Source: Eubacterium sp. (GTDB taxonomy: Bacteria; Bacillota; Clostridia; Lachnospirales; Lachnospiraceae). Taken from it: a stretch of DNA of 64,000 nucleotides. The first letter of the stretch is position 1, and every line of letters begins with the position of its first letter. Both the position numbers and the translations under genes were made by a program. The stretch is from positions 1 through 64,000 of the forward strand of contig JALERM010000104.1 in NCBI GenBank assembly GCA_022764165.1, in the 5' to 3' direction. Positions 45,976 to 54,720 of the stretch are shown here, in pieces. The notes beneath the pieces are model-generated. The model searched no databases. It saw only the letters and a program-made list of their open reading frames with translations, and was not told the origin of the DNA.

Positions 45976-46773
45976 ATGGCATCCATCATCGCTCTGGCCC
46001 AGTGCGGCTCCTCTGATGCTATAGCAAAAAACCTGAAAACGGCAGCTCATTTTATGGAAATGGCATCCCATTCTCAGGCTTCTATGATTGTATTTCCTGA
46101 ATATTTTATGATTTCTTATCTGGCTTGCGACCATGGTTATGTGAGAGAAGCACAGTCGCTGCAGGACTCTTTTGTCCAATCCATGAGTGCGCTGGCCCGC
46201 CAGTATCACCTCTGGGTAATCTTTGGTATGAGTGAGCGGCCTGAAGAATCGGCTTCAGACATTTTCACTGAAAAATGCTGCAACACCCTGGTAATTCTCG
46301 ATGAGCAGGGTGTCTTTCGTGCCCATTATCGAAAATATCATCTGTTTGATGCATTTCACTGGAAGGAATCCAACGATACCATTCCTGGATGTGAGGTTTT
46401 TTCTCCCATCGATACTCCTTTTGGTAAACTGGGGCTTGGTACCTGCTATGATCTGCGTTTTCCCGAACTGGCCCGAAAGCAGGCCATCGCAGGTGCACAG
46501 CTTATGATTTATCCGGCTGCATGGGTCAAAGGTGAGCTGAAAGACGTGCACTGGAAAACACTGCTACAGGCAAGAGCCATCGAAAACAGCATGTACGTCA
46601 TCGGCTGCTCACAGTATACTCCTGACACCTACCTGGGACAAAGCTGTGCGTTTGACCCTATGGGGCGAAAACTGGCTGAGGGCGGCTGCAGGGAGGAACT
46701 TCTGCTTGTAACTGTGAATCCGGAAGAATCAGATCGGGCAAGACTTATGATTGGATCAGTTTCTCAGAAGTGA
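45976..46773 (+). CDS. Carbon-nitrogen hydrolase (nitrilase/omega-amidase type)
   Basis: About 265 residues with the nitrilase-superfamily triad: Glu in FPEYF, Lys in YRKYHLFD and Cys in GTCYDLRFPELAR. The CYDLRFPELAR form is typical of omega-amidase/YafV-like and Nit2-type amidases acting on small dicarboxylic amides. ATG 45976 follows AAGGAGG; an upstream in-frame start at 45913 lies before the likely promoter -10 and is rejected. Confidence 0.9.
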   Translation: MASIIALAQCGSSDAIAKNLKTAAHFMEMASHSQASMIVFPEYFMISYLACDHGYVREAQSLQDSFVQSMSALARQYHLWVIFGMSERPEESASDIFTEKCCNTLVILDEQGVFRAHYRKYHLFDAFHWKESNDTIPGCEVFSPIDTPFGKLGLGTCYDLRFPELARKQAIAGAQLMIYPAAWVKGELKDVHWKTLLQARAIENSMYVIGCSQYTPDTYLGQSCAFDPMGRKLAEGGCREELLLVTVNPEESDRARLMIGSVSQK

Positions 46774-46796
46774 CCAGGCGAGAGAGTGGCTTTCCT

Positions 46797-47070
46797 CCTA
46801 CCTTTTTTGCCTTTCGGTAGGCTTCATTGATTAGTTTTCGGATTTTTCTCCTATCTTTTTGAGATTTTTATAGGCTATATCATTTGTTTCTGTAATTTGC
46901 AGCCTATACTTTTACCAATTTTAGTAAGCTCATTAAGGCATTTCTTTGATTCTCAGCCTACGTTTCTCCTGATTTGGTAGGATGGAAACATAAAAAACAA
47001 GAAATATAGCCTACCTAAAGACCAAAAAGGTAGGACAGAAACCTAAATAACAATCATTTAAGCCTACAAT
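46797..47070. repeat. Tandem array of imperfect palindromes, 53-bp period
   Basis: CCTA begins at 46797, 46850, 46903, 46957, 47010 and 47063, spacings of 53, 53, 54, 53 and 53. In the first five units TAGG or TAAG follows 21-22 bases later, so each unit is a small palindrome (CCTACC...GGTAGG in the clearest) plus about 27 A/T-rich bases. The sequence between palindromes is itself related among units; units 4 and 5 resemble units 1 and 2 read in reverse complement. The stretch fills most of the 450-base gap between the nitrilase and fabH genes. No ORF or Cas gene is associated. Confidence 0.75.
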
Positions 47071-47148
47071 GAATAGTTCAGCGCAGAATAATGGCTGACT
47101 GAACTATAACCCAAGACCACAAAAATTCCCGGGGAAAATCTTCCTATC

Positions 47149-47177
47149 TTGACAAAGTTCTTTGCATGACGTATACT
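47149..47177 (+). promoter_or_regulatory. Promoter of fabH
   Basis: TTGACA (47149-47154), 17-base spacer, TATACT (47172-47177): near consensus. Confidence 0.85.
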
Positions 47178-47191
47178 TTGATAGAAAAATA

Positions 47192-47207
47192 ATTTGACTA
47201 TCAAAAT
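47192..47207. promoter_or_regulatory. FabT-like operator upstream of fabH
   Basis: ATTTGACTATCAAAAT contains TTTGA-CTA-TCAAA, one base from the FabT box core TTTGATTATCAAA. A half site TTTGATAG lies at the -10 (47178-47184 region). The position just after the start of transcription suits repression by acyl-ACP-loaded FabT. Confidence 0.6.
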
Positions 47208-47223
47208 ACATGAGGGTAAATAC

Positions 47224-48180
47224 ATGACTACAAGAATTATAGGTACCGGAAGTTGTCTTCCTGCCCAGGTGATTAGCAACGATCAGTTAGCACAGTGGGT
47301 GGATACCAGTGATGAGTGGATTTCTTCCAGAACCGGAATCAGAAATCGTCGGATTGTAAAGGATGAGACGGGAGCATGGATGGCATCACAGGCAGCGAAG
47401 AAAGCTCTTGAAAATGCAAATACAGATGCAGAGGAGATTGATCTGATCGTGGTTGCAACCTGCAGTAATGATATGCAGTTTCCATCTACCGCCTGTCAAG
47501 TTCAGGAAGCAATCGGAGCTCGGCATGCGGTGGCTTTTGATATCAGTGCCGCCTGTTCCGGATTCTTATTTGGGATAAATACGGTTCATGCTTACTTTTC
47601 AGCAGGGATTTATAAAAAAGCACTGGTGATTGGAACAGAAGTCCTTTCCAAGCTGGTGGACTGGACAGATCGTTCTACCTGTGTACTGTTTGGTGACGGT
47701 GCAGGTGCGGCAGTAGTGGAAGCTGCGGAGACTGGTCTGGAAGGCTTTGTGCAGTATTCTGACGGATCAAAAGGAAATGTACTGACCTGTAGTTCCAGAA
47801 AGATTCAAAATCCTCTGCAGGAAACTACAGAGGATTATATCCGGATGAACGGACAGGAAGTGTTTAAGTTTGCTGTAAAAAAAGTTCCCGAGTGCATCCT
47901 GCAGGTTCTGGAACAGACAGGAACAAAGAAAGAGGACATTCGCTGGTATGTACTTCATCAGGCAAACAGCAGAATCATTCAGTCAGCTGCAAAACGTCTT
48001 GGTGTGCCGGAAGAAAAATTTCCTATGAATATGGAAAAATACGGTAATACTTCAGCAGCCAGCATACCGGTGCTTCTGGATGAGATGAACAGAAATGGAA
48101 TGTTGACACGAGGAGACCGGCTGATTCTGTCGGGATTTGGAGCCGGATTGACATGGGGTGCCGCTCAGATTGTGTGGTGA
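47224..48180 (+). CDS. fabH: Beta-ketoacyl-ACP synthase III
   Basis: About 318 residues; FabH condenses an acyl-CoA primer with malonyl-ACP to start fatty acid synthesis. The triad is present: Cys in ISAACSGF, His in YVLHQAN and Asn in YGNTSAAS. ATG 47224 follows GAGGG; the frame is open ten codons further up but those lie over the FabT-like box. In many Clostridia fabH sits inside the fab cluster; here no other fab gene is present, so this may be a second, separately controlled copy. Confidence 0.93.
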   Translation: MTTRIIGTGSCLPAQVISNDQLAQWVDTSDEWISSRTGIRNRRIVKDETGAWMASQAAKKALENANTDAEEIDLIVVATCSNDMQFPSTACQVQEAIGARHAVAFDISAACSGFLFGINTVHAYFSAGIYKKALVIGTEVLSKLVDWTDRSTCVLFGDGAGAAVVEAAETGLEGFVQYSDGSKGNVLTCSSRKIQNPLQETTEDYIRMNGQEVFKFAVKKVPECILQVLEQTGTKKEDIRWYVLHQANSRIIQSAAKRLGVPEEKFPMNMEKYGNTSAASIPVLLDEMNRNGMLTRGDRLILSGFGAGLTWGAAQIVW

Positions 48181-48243
48181 ACGAATAATTATTCTGTAAT
48201 CAGGCATACTATTCCTGAGAAAGAGAGTGGCTGGAGGTTGCCT

Positions 48244-48465
48244 ATGAAACAAAGTGATAAGAAACCAGAGAAAGATAAGTACGGAGTCACTGATACCGAT
48301 GATCTTGCTGCCTGTTCAGCAATGGACTGTACAGGCCTGATACCGGCAGGACCTGTAACGGAAGAGGAACGGGAGCGATATGAAGAGTTATATCCTTCTC
48401 TGACACCCCCGATTCTGCTTCATAAAGATGATGAGAAGAAAAAGATTTCCCCGGGGAGAATGTAA
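48244..48465 (+). CDS. Small acidic protein of unknown function
   Basis: About 73 residues, ATG 48244 behind TGGAGG. The middle has a conspicuous CSAMDCTGLIPAGPV segment followed by EEERERYEELYP. No membrane helix. The last residues (KKKISPGRM) are encoded by the left arm of the CCCCGGGG terminator. I do not recognise a named family. It follows fabH by 63 bases and may share its transcript. Confidence 0.7.
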   Translation: MKQSDKKPEKDKYGVTDTDDLAACSAMDCTGLIPAGPVTEEERERYEELYPSLTPPILLHKDDEKKKISPGRM

Positions 48466-48488
48466 AACTCCCCGGGGAAATCTTTTTT
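48441..48488. terminator. Bidirectional CCCCGGGG terminator
   Basis: AAAAAGATTTCCCCGGGGAG, loop AATGTAAAA, CTCCCCGGGGAAATCTTTTTT between convergent genes. It overlaps the 3' end of the small acidic protein gene. Confidence 0.92.
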
Positions 48489-49653
48489 AAGATAAAATGC
48501 CACTTTCTTTTACGTTTTGTACTGCCTTTCTGATGTTTTCTTCGTCCTGTACCAGTGCCACGCGCACATATCCTTCCCCGGATGGGCCGAAGGCACTTCC
48601 CGGGGTGACGATGACACCGGCTTTTTCCAGAAGGATTTTTACAAATTCTTCGGATGAGGTGTATTTTGCAGGTATGGGTGCCCACACAAACATGGTTGCC
48701 GGGCATTTTTCGATTGGCCAGCCGATGGATGTCATGCCTTCGCAGAAGCAGTCTCTCCTGCTCTGGTATGCTTCCCGGGTGGCTTTTACGCAGGACTGGT
48801 CACCGGTTATGGCGGCAATGGCTGCCTGCTGCACCGGAAGGAACATTCCATAATCGGTGTTTGACTTCAATGTTGTCATTTTTTCTACGATTTCCCGGTT
48901 GCCGATGCAGAAACCTATCCGTGCCCCGGCCAGTCCATAGGTTTTGGACAGGGAGTTGAATTCTACGCCCACGTCTTTGGCACCTTCATACTGGAGGAAG
49001 CTGCCGCTGGTTTCCATGCCGAAAGCCAGCTCACTGTAGGCATTGTCATGTAATACTGCAATGTCGTATTTTTTTGCAAAGGCAATCAGTTTTTCGTAAA
49101 ACCATCCCGGAGCCACAGCTGTGGTGGGGTTATTGGGATAGGAAACGACCATCAGTTTTGCAGCTTTTGCCACTTCTTCGGGAATCGCATCAAAATCAAT
49201 CAGATAGTCATTTTCTTTTTTCAGCGGCATATAGTGAAGCTCTGCTCCTGCGATGACCGGCCCGTCCCCGAAAATCGGATAACAGGGATCGGGAACCAGA
49301 ACGATATCACCCGGATCTACCAGAGTCAGGCCAATGTGAGAAAGTCCCTCCTGACTTCCCAGGAGAGAAACCACTTCCGTATCTGGATCGATTTCCACCT
49401 GATAGCGGCGGCGATACCAGGCGCTGACCGCTTCGTGCAGTTCCCGTGTATCCTGAATCGCATACACATAATTCTTCTTGTCCTGTACAGCCTCCGTCAT
49501 TGCCCTGATAATATGATCCGCCGGAGGGATATTGGGTGTCCCGATACTGAGGTCAATCACTTCCTCCCCTCTTTTCAGCTTCTCTTTTTTCATTTCCAGC
49601 AGAACCGTAAAGATACTGGTTCCAAAACGGTCCATTCGTTTCGCAAACTTCAT
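48487..49653 (-). CDS. PLP-dependent aminotransferase, class I/II
   Basis: A 388-residue fold-type I aminotransferase of the DapL/AlaA-like group. Motifs: DLSIGTPNIPP near residue 35, SYPNNPTTAVA, HDNAYSELAF and the PLP lysine in SLSKTYGLAGARIGF, with the C-terminal Arg in YVRVALVQ. Substrate could be LL-diaminopimelate/tetrahydrodipicolinate, alanine or methionine-type; sequence alone does not decide. It precedes a DUF5662 gene with 16 bases between, in the opposite order of transcription (DUF5662 first). Confidence 0.9.
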   Translation of the reverse strand: MKFAKRMDRFGTSIFTVLLEMKKEKLKRGEEVIDLSIGTPNIPPADHIIRAMTEAVQDKKNYVYAIQDTRELHEAVSAWYRRRYQVEIDPDTEVVSLLGSQEGLSHIGLTLVDPGDIVLVPDPCYPIFGDGPVIAGAELHYMPLKKENDYLIDFDAIPEEVAKAAKLMVVSYPNNPTTAVAPGWFYEKLIAFAKKYDIAVLHDNAYSELAFGMETSGSFLQYEGAKDVGVEFNSLSKTYGLAGARIGFCIGNREIVEKMTTLKSNTDYGMFLPVQQAAIAAITGDQSCVKATREAYQSRRDCFCEGMTSIGWPIEKCPATMFVWAPIPAKYTSSEEFVKILLEKAGVIVTPGSAFGPSGEGYVRVALVQDEENIRKAVQNVKESGILS

Positions 49654-49669
49654 GTTTCCATCTGTCCTC

Positions 49670-50272
49670 TCATTGTGTCTTAGTTTTGGGAATCCAGGGC
49701 TTGCTCAGATAGGTGTCTGTATCACCCCCGAATTTTCCCTTTCTTTTTAAATATACATAACGAATATAATGCAGGGTATAGGCTTCCCCCTTGACAGCCA
49801 GCATCCGGAGAAAATATTCCAGCTGTGCCTTTGTATCCTCATGGATAAACCAGAGTCTGTCTTTTCCCATTTCGTAATATTCCAGCGGAGATGCATCGGT
49901 GTAATTGTCAGGATGATAAATCCTGGAGGCGCTGATGCGGTCCATGATCATTTCCGCAATGTATTTTCTGGGCATAGGCATACCGGCCAGCACATGTTCT
50001 GCACCAATACCATAGTCCACCCAGTATTCAAAATGATGTTTATTTCTTCCTTTGTGATGCAGCCAGGAGACAGACAGCCCGGTGGCCTCCCTCTCTGCAT
50101 TGTTGGGGCTTCGTGTTCCCTGATAGTATCTGGCGCCTTTCAGAAATTCTGTCGGTGCGTATTTGGACATATCATGGAGCAGCCCCTGGCGATAAAGCCC
50201 GATACGAAAACAATACTTCATGACCAGAAGTTTATGGGATGTTATTGTTTTAAAATGACCCCAGACGTTCAT
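49670..50272 (-). CDS. DUF5662 family protein
   Basis: A 200-residue protein matching DUF5662: HDMSKYAPTEF near residue 33, SWLHHKGRNKHHFEYW, and DRISASRIYHPDNY, all rich in conserved His/Asp that suggest an HD-like metal site. No signal peptide. AGGGAGAAT precedes the start, seven bases after the GH13-like gene. Role unknown. Confidence 0.8.
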   Translation of the reverse strand: MNVWGHFKTITSHKLLVMKYCFRIGLYRQGLLHDMSKYAPTEFLKGARYYQGTRSPNNAEREATGLSVSWLHHKGRNKHHFEYWVDYGIGAEHVLAGMPMPRKYIAEMIMDRISASRIYHPDNYTDASPLEYYEMGKDRLWFIHEDTKAQLEYFLRMLAVKGEAYTLHYIRYVYLKRKGKFGGDTDTYLSKPWIPKTKTQ

Positions 50273-50279
50273 ATTCTCC

Positions 50280-52133
50280 CTACTTTCCTACTAATATAAG
50301 AATGGTTCTTCCCGGCACTTTCAGTGACTTTTTGCCGGTAACTTTTGTTTCCTCGCCCGGACGGCTGATGGCTTCTTCTGACTTTTTGCCGGAATCTGCA
50401 GCAAGATACCATTTCTTTCCTTCCGGCAAATCTGGAAGGGCCATTTCACGCTCCGACCAGTACATATTATATAGTACATAAATGAAATCATCTGTCGTTT
50501 CATCTGATTTTTTCGCATAGCTGCCGCAATACATGATGCCTGCCTGTCTGCAGGTGCTTTCTCTGTCTACAAACCATGCTTTTGCAGAATGGTAAGAAAT
50601 TTCCGGCCATCCCAGAGATTTATAATCAGTTGCCCGAAGCTCGTACGGCATATGCAGAATCGGATGTTCCTTCCGAAATGCAATCAGATTCTGTATAAAT
50701 GTTGTGAAGTCTGCATATTTTCTGGCCTTGCTCCAGTCAATCCAGCCGATTTCATTATCCTGGCAGTAGGCATTATTATTTCCATTCTGACTGTTGCCCA
50801 TCTCGTCACCGCCGTAGATCAGAGGTGTTCCCTGGCTGAGCATCAAAAGCATCATGGCATTGCGCATCTGCTGTTTGCGAAGTTCCAGGATTGCTGTTTT
50901 TCTTGTCTCCCCTTCTGCGCCGCAATTCCAGCTGAAATTGCAGCTGCTGCCATCCTGATTGTTTTCTCCATTCGCTTCATTGTGGCGGTAATCGTAAGAC
51001 ACCAGATCCGCCAGCGTAAATCCATCATGATTGACCATATACTGAATATTCCCGTGAGAAACTGCATTCTTTTTGCTGAAAGTAAGCACATCCTGTACCT
51101 GACCTTCGTCTCCTTTCAGGAAGCGGCGCATGGTATTCTGAAATCCGGGATTGCATTCACCCAGTCTTCTCTTTTTACTGTGCTGCATCCGATACAGTCT
51201 GTTCATATCGTAGCCAGGACAAATCAGCTTACAGTCGGCAAGCACATCATCTCTGGCAATCAGTTCCAGCCAGGCGCCCTCACCCATCAGGAAAAATCCG
51301 TCGATCTGGTATTCCATTTTCCAGAACTGCAGGATTTCCACCGCCAAAGCTGGTTCAATTTCTGACGGAAAACAAAAATCCATCAGACATTCCATTCCTT
51401 CTTCATGTAATTTTGTGATAAATTCTTTCACTTCCAGTTCCGGGTATTTGCCGGCACAGTACGAGGGCTTCGGTGCAAAATATCTTCCTTTTGTATATCC
51501 CCAGTAATTCAGCTTTGCATCTTCATTTTCCACCGTCAGGTATCTGGATTTTTTCTCCTGCAGAGGGAATTCCTCAAAATCATAGGCCGGCATCAGTTCG
51601 ATGGATGTAACACCCAACTGTTTCCAGTACGATATTTTCTCGCAAAGTCCCTGGAAGGTTCCTTTCCTGCGGACTCTGGAATTCTTCTGCATGGTATAGC
51701 CCCGCACATGGACTTTGTATAAAATCATTTCTTCATACGGCACAGGTTCAGCCAGCGGAAGAACCATCGAAGTTTTCATAACTCTGCTTTTCTGAGCGGC
51801 ATATTCCTCCGGTTTTTGCCCAAAGCAACCGGTTCCGCATACAGCTCGTGCCCCCATATCCATAAGAACCCGATCACCCTGACGGTATTCATATTCATAA
51901 ATGGAAAGATTATGCTTCTGTACAACGACTGCAAAACGATTGCCGGTACGGCAGGACTCAGGTATACGTATCACCTGTTCCGGCTGTTCTTCTCCTTTTT
52001 TATAAAACAGCAAATCAACCGGCTGCTCCCCGACAACATGTACGCAAAAATTATATCCGTCTGCTGTCCTGCATGTTCCGATTTTTGTAGGATCCCCTGG
52101 GCGTATACTCCAAAGCTTTTTTTCTTCCGTCAT
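50280..52133 (-). CDS. GH13 isoamylase/GlgX-like protein lacking catalytic residues
   Basis: A 617-residue protein with an N-terminal isoamylase-type beta-sandwich (CBM48-like) and a GH13 barrel (LYKVHVRGYTM at 138; GYTKGRYFAPKPSY). Three of the four GH13 regions are degenerate. Region I reads MDFCFPS (250-256) instead of DVVYNHT. Region II reads DGFFLMGEG (278-286) instead of DGFRxD, losing the Arg and the nucleophile Asp. Region III reads LICPGYD (303-309) instead of LIAEPWD, losing the acid/base Glu. Region IV NHDGFTL (368-374) is normal. It is probably a non-hydrolytic glycogen-binding or regulatory protein rather than a debranching enzyme. Confidence 0.82.
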   Translation of the reverse strand: MTEEKKLWSIRPGDPTKIGTCRTADGYNFCVHVVGEQPVDLLFYKKGEEQPEQVIRIPESCRTGNRFAVVVQKHNLSIYEYEYRQGDRVLMDMGARAVCGTGCFGQKPEEYAAQKSRVMKTSMVLPLAEPVPYEEMILYKVHVRGYTMQKNSRVRRKGTFQGLCEKISYWKQLGVTSIELMPAYDFEEFPLQEKKSRYLTVENEDAKLNYWGYTKGRYFAPKPSYCAGKYPELEVKEFITKLHEEGMECLMDFCFPSEIEPALAVEILQFWKMEYQIDGFFLMGEGAWLELIARDDVLADCKLICPGYDMNRLYRMQHSKKRRLGECNPGFQNTMRRFLKGDEGQVQDVLTFSKKNAVSHGNIQYMVNHDGFTLADLVSYDYRHNEANGENNQDGSSCNFSWNCGAEGETRKTAILELRKQQMRNAMMLLMLSQGTPLIYGGDEMGNSQNGNNNAYCQDNEIGWIDWSKARKYADFTTFIQNLIAFRKEHPILHMPYELRATDYKSLGWPEISYHSAKAWFVDRESTCRQAGIMYCGSYAKKSDETTDDFIYVLYNMYWSEREMALPDLPEGKKWYLAADSGKKSEEAISRPGEETKVTGKKSLKVPGRTILILVGK

Positions 52134-52199
52134 CTCATTTCCTCCATCATATTCGTATACTTTTTTAAAGCTGTTCCTTATTCTTAATACGCCTGTACG

Positions 52200-52952
52200 T
52201 CATCCGATATCAAGTTCAACAGGACAATGGTCTGATCCCATAATTTCAGTATGAATTTTAGCATCCTGCAGCTTTTCTTTTAAACATTCAGATACGCAGA
52301 AATAATCAATACGCCATCCTGCATTTTTCTCTCTGGCCTTAAATCTGTAGGACCACCAGGAATAAATACCTTCCTGTTCCGGATAGAAATACCGGAACGT
52401 ATCAACAAATCCCGCGTCAAGAAGTTGTGAGAATTTTTCTCTCTCCTCGTCGGTAAATCCGGCATTTTTCCGGTTGGTTTTCGGATTTTTCAAATCAATC
52501 TCTTTGTGAGCCACATTCAGATCGCCACAGAAAATAACCGGTTTTTTCTCCTCCAGTTTTTTCAGATAAGCCAGAAAATCTTCTTCCCACTGCATCCGAT
52601 AAGGCAGACGGGCCAGTTCATTCTGTGAATTCGGTGTATAAACTGTCACCAGATAAAACTCCGGATACTCCAGAGTGATCACGCGCCCTTCCCGATCATG
52701 TTCCTCCATTCCGATTCCATAAGATACACTGAGCGGTTCCTCTCTGGTAAAAACAGCCGTACCCGAATATCCCTTTTTCTCTGCATAATTCCAATACTGA
52801 TGGTACCCCTCCAGGTCAAGCGTAATCTGCCCTTCCTGCAGCTTACTCTCCTGAATACAGAAAATATCTGCATCAATCTCCTTAAAAAAATCCAGGAAAC
52901 CTTTATTCACACAGGCCCGAAGACCATTCACATTCCACGATATCAGTTTCAA
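52200..52952 (-). CDS. xth: Exodeoxyribonuclease III / AP endonuclease
   Basis: A 250-residue endonuclease/exonuclease/phosphatase-fold enzyme for abasic-site repair. Motifs: SWNVNGLRA at the start, QESKLQ (metal Glu), [26 protein letters not shown] and the C-terminal [11 protein letters not shown] with catalytic Asp-His. The start is TTG 52952 behind AAGGAGG; no ATG fits the conserved N-terminus. Confidence 0.95.
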   Translation of the reverse strand: MKLISWNVNGLRACVNKGFLDFFKEIDADIFCIQESKLQEGQITLDLEGYHQYWNYAEKKGYSGTAVFTREEPLSVSYGIGMEEHDREGRVITLEYPEFYLVTVYTPNSQNELARLPYRMQWEEDFLAYLKKLEEKKPVIFCGDLNVAHKEIDLKNPKTNRKNAGFTDEEREKFSQLLDAGFVDTFRYFYPEQEGIYSWWSYRFKAREKNAGWRIDYFCVSECLKEKLQDAKIHTEIMGSDHCPVELDIG

Positions 52953-53031
52953 AAAATTAGTCCTCCTTGTGAAAGCGTTTCGTTTATTATAGCATACTTT
53001 TTGAAAAGGGACGGAAAATTTTTATTATTTT

Positions 53032-54552
53032 TTAACCGGGTATGATTTTGTACCGTCTCAGTGTTTTGTCTGCTGTGCCATGAAAGTGGAGATGGTTTTT
53101 CCGGTATCTTTCCATGTACTCCCATATTTCATCGCTGATTCTTTCCCCCGGGTTGACCAGGGGGATTCCGGGGGGATAGGGGATCAGGGCTTCCCCGGCT
53201 ATTTGTCCACGGGCGTCCTCCCAGGCTATTTCTTTTTTTTCTGCAAAGTATGCCTGCCGCGGGCTCATCACATATGCCGGCAAAGTCATTTTTATATCAG
53301 CTATTGTTTTATGTTCTTTTATATGATTATCTGTTTTCGCCACATCAGAAGCAGACGCAATCTGTCTCAGAGCTTCCACCAGCCGGTCCATGTCTTCCTG
53401 TTCATTGGCATATGTCACTACGGCTACCACGTGCCGTTCGTCTGCCAGTTCCATACCGACACGATGTTCTTCATACAACAGGTCTGCCAGTTCAAATCCC
53501 GTCATTCCCTCTGCTTCGATTACCAGCCGGGATGTATCCAGATCAAAAATCGCCTGATTTTTTATTTCCTGTCCATAACAGTTGATACCGGGAATTTGCT
53601 GAATCCTTTTTCTTGCGTCCGATGCCAGCATTTCTGCTTTTTGAAGCATCTCGGAACCATGTTGGGCCAGTTCATAGCGGGCGGCATCCAGGGAGGTCAT
53701 CAGCAAATAGGAAGGGCTGGTACTTTGGACCATATGCAGGGCTGATTCCAGTCTTCCCCGGTCGATCCGGTCACTGCCTACATGAAGCAGGGAACTCTGT
53801 GTCAGAGAGCCGGTTACTTTATGTATGCTCTGTGCACAAAGGTCAGCCCCCTTCTGAATGGCTCCCTGGGGCAAATGGTCTGTCCCATACTCTTTTTTAC
53901 CAAAATACAGGTGTCCCCCATGGGCTTCATCTACCAGTAAAGCAGCATGATGGCGGTGACAGATTTCACTGATAGTCTTAATGTCGCTGCACACCCCATA
54001 ATAGGTGGGACTTACCAGAAACACCCCTTTGCAGTCCGGATGCCGGCGAAATCCTTCTTCCACATCCTCCGGGCTGATGCTGCCGCACAATCCTGTCTTT
54101 TCATCGTAGCGGGGCATAAGGTAAATCGGCGTTGCCCCACTCATGATCAGTCCCATCAGGACAGATTTGTGGGCATTGCGGGGAATCATGATTTTATCCC
54201 CTTCCCCCGCACACGCCAGAACCATGGCCTCATTGCCGCAGGTGGTTCCATTTACAAGAAAATACGTGGCTTTCGCCCCAAATACCTGAGCTGCCAGTTT
54301 CTGGGCTTCTTTTATCACACCCTCCGGGCAATGCAGATCATCCAGTCCCTCTGCCTCTGTCAGATCAAAGCGGAAAATCCCATCCCCGGTCCACTGTCTC
54401 CAGCGGGGGCTGATTCCCTTTTCATAGCGGTGGCCTGGAATTTTAAAATACACAGGACGTTCCTGTGTGTACGCAACAATCGCATCAAGAAGCGGCGTTC
54501 TGTTCTGATCCAGACTGTTTTTACTGTCAGTAACTTTACCATTATCAATCAT
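53032..54552 (-). CDS. Orn/Lys/Arg decarboxylase family protein
   Basis: About 506 residues, the short Gram-positive form (SpeA/YaaO-like) of the PLP-dependent Orn/Lys/Arg decarboxylases. Motifs: KIPGHRYEKG near the start, LVNGTTCGNEAM, LVDEAHGGHL and the PLP lysine in SIHKVTGSLTQSS; C-terminal domain with PYPPGIPLVNPGE. The product would be a polyamine precursor (agmatine or cadaverine). ATG 54552 follows GTGGAG; an earlier GTG start would include the ribosome site. Confidence 0.9.
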   Translation of the reverse strand: MIDNGKVTDSKNSLDQNRTPLLDAIVAYTQERPVYFKIPGHRYEKGISPRWRQWTGDGIFRFDLTEAEGLDDLHCPEGVIKEAQKLAAQVFGAKATYFLVNGTTCGNEAMVLACAGEGDKIMIPRNAHKSVLMGLIMSGATPIYLMPRYDEKTGLCGSISPEDVEEGFRRHPDCKGVFLVSPTYYGVCSDIKTISEICHRHHAALLVDEAHGGHLYFGKKEYGTDHLPQGAIQKGADLCAQSIHKVTGSLTQSSLLHVGSDRIDRGRLESALHMVQSTSPSYLLMTSLDAARYELAQHGSEMLQKAEMLASDARKRIQQIPGINCYGQEIKNQAIFDLDTSRLVIEAEGMTGFELADLLYEEHRVGMELADERHVVAVVTYANEQEDMDRLVEALRQIASASDVAKTDNHIKEHKTIADIKMTLPAYVMSPRQAYFAEKKEIAWEDARGQIAGEALIPYPPGIPLVNPGERISDEIWEYMERYRKNHLHFHGTADKTLRRYKIIPG

Positions 54553-54656
54553 ATATTTATACTCCACAAGTATCTTATTCGTTCAAGTATACCTTAATTT
54601 ACCTGCATTTTGGTGAACCTGCGGCATATTGACTTAAACTTCTCAGCATAAGATCC

Positions 54657-54697
54657 GAAAAAATGGGCTGCAGCTATGTTTGTCCGTGCCGCAGCCC
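54657..54697 (-). terminator. Terminator after ilvE
   Basis: Minus strand GGGCTGCGGCA, loop, GCTGCAGCCC followed by ATTTTTT. Confidence 0.82.
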
Positions 54698-54720
54698 TTC
54701 GTTATTTTATCCGTTTACTA

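Noticed and set aside
46797..47070. Possible CRISPR array (palindromic repeats with about 27-base spacers)
   Set aside because: Repeats are degenerate, spacers are related to each other, orientation changes within the array, and there are no cas genes in the window.
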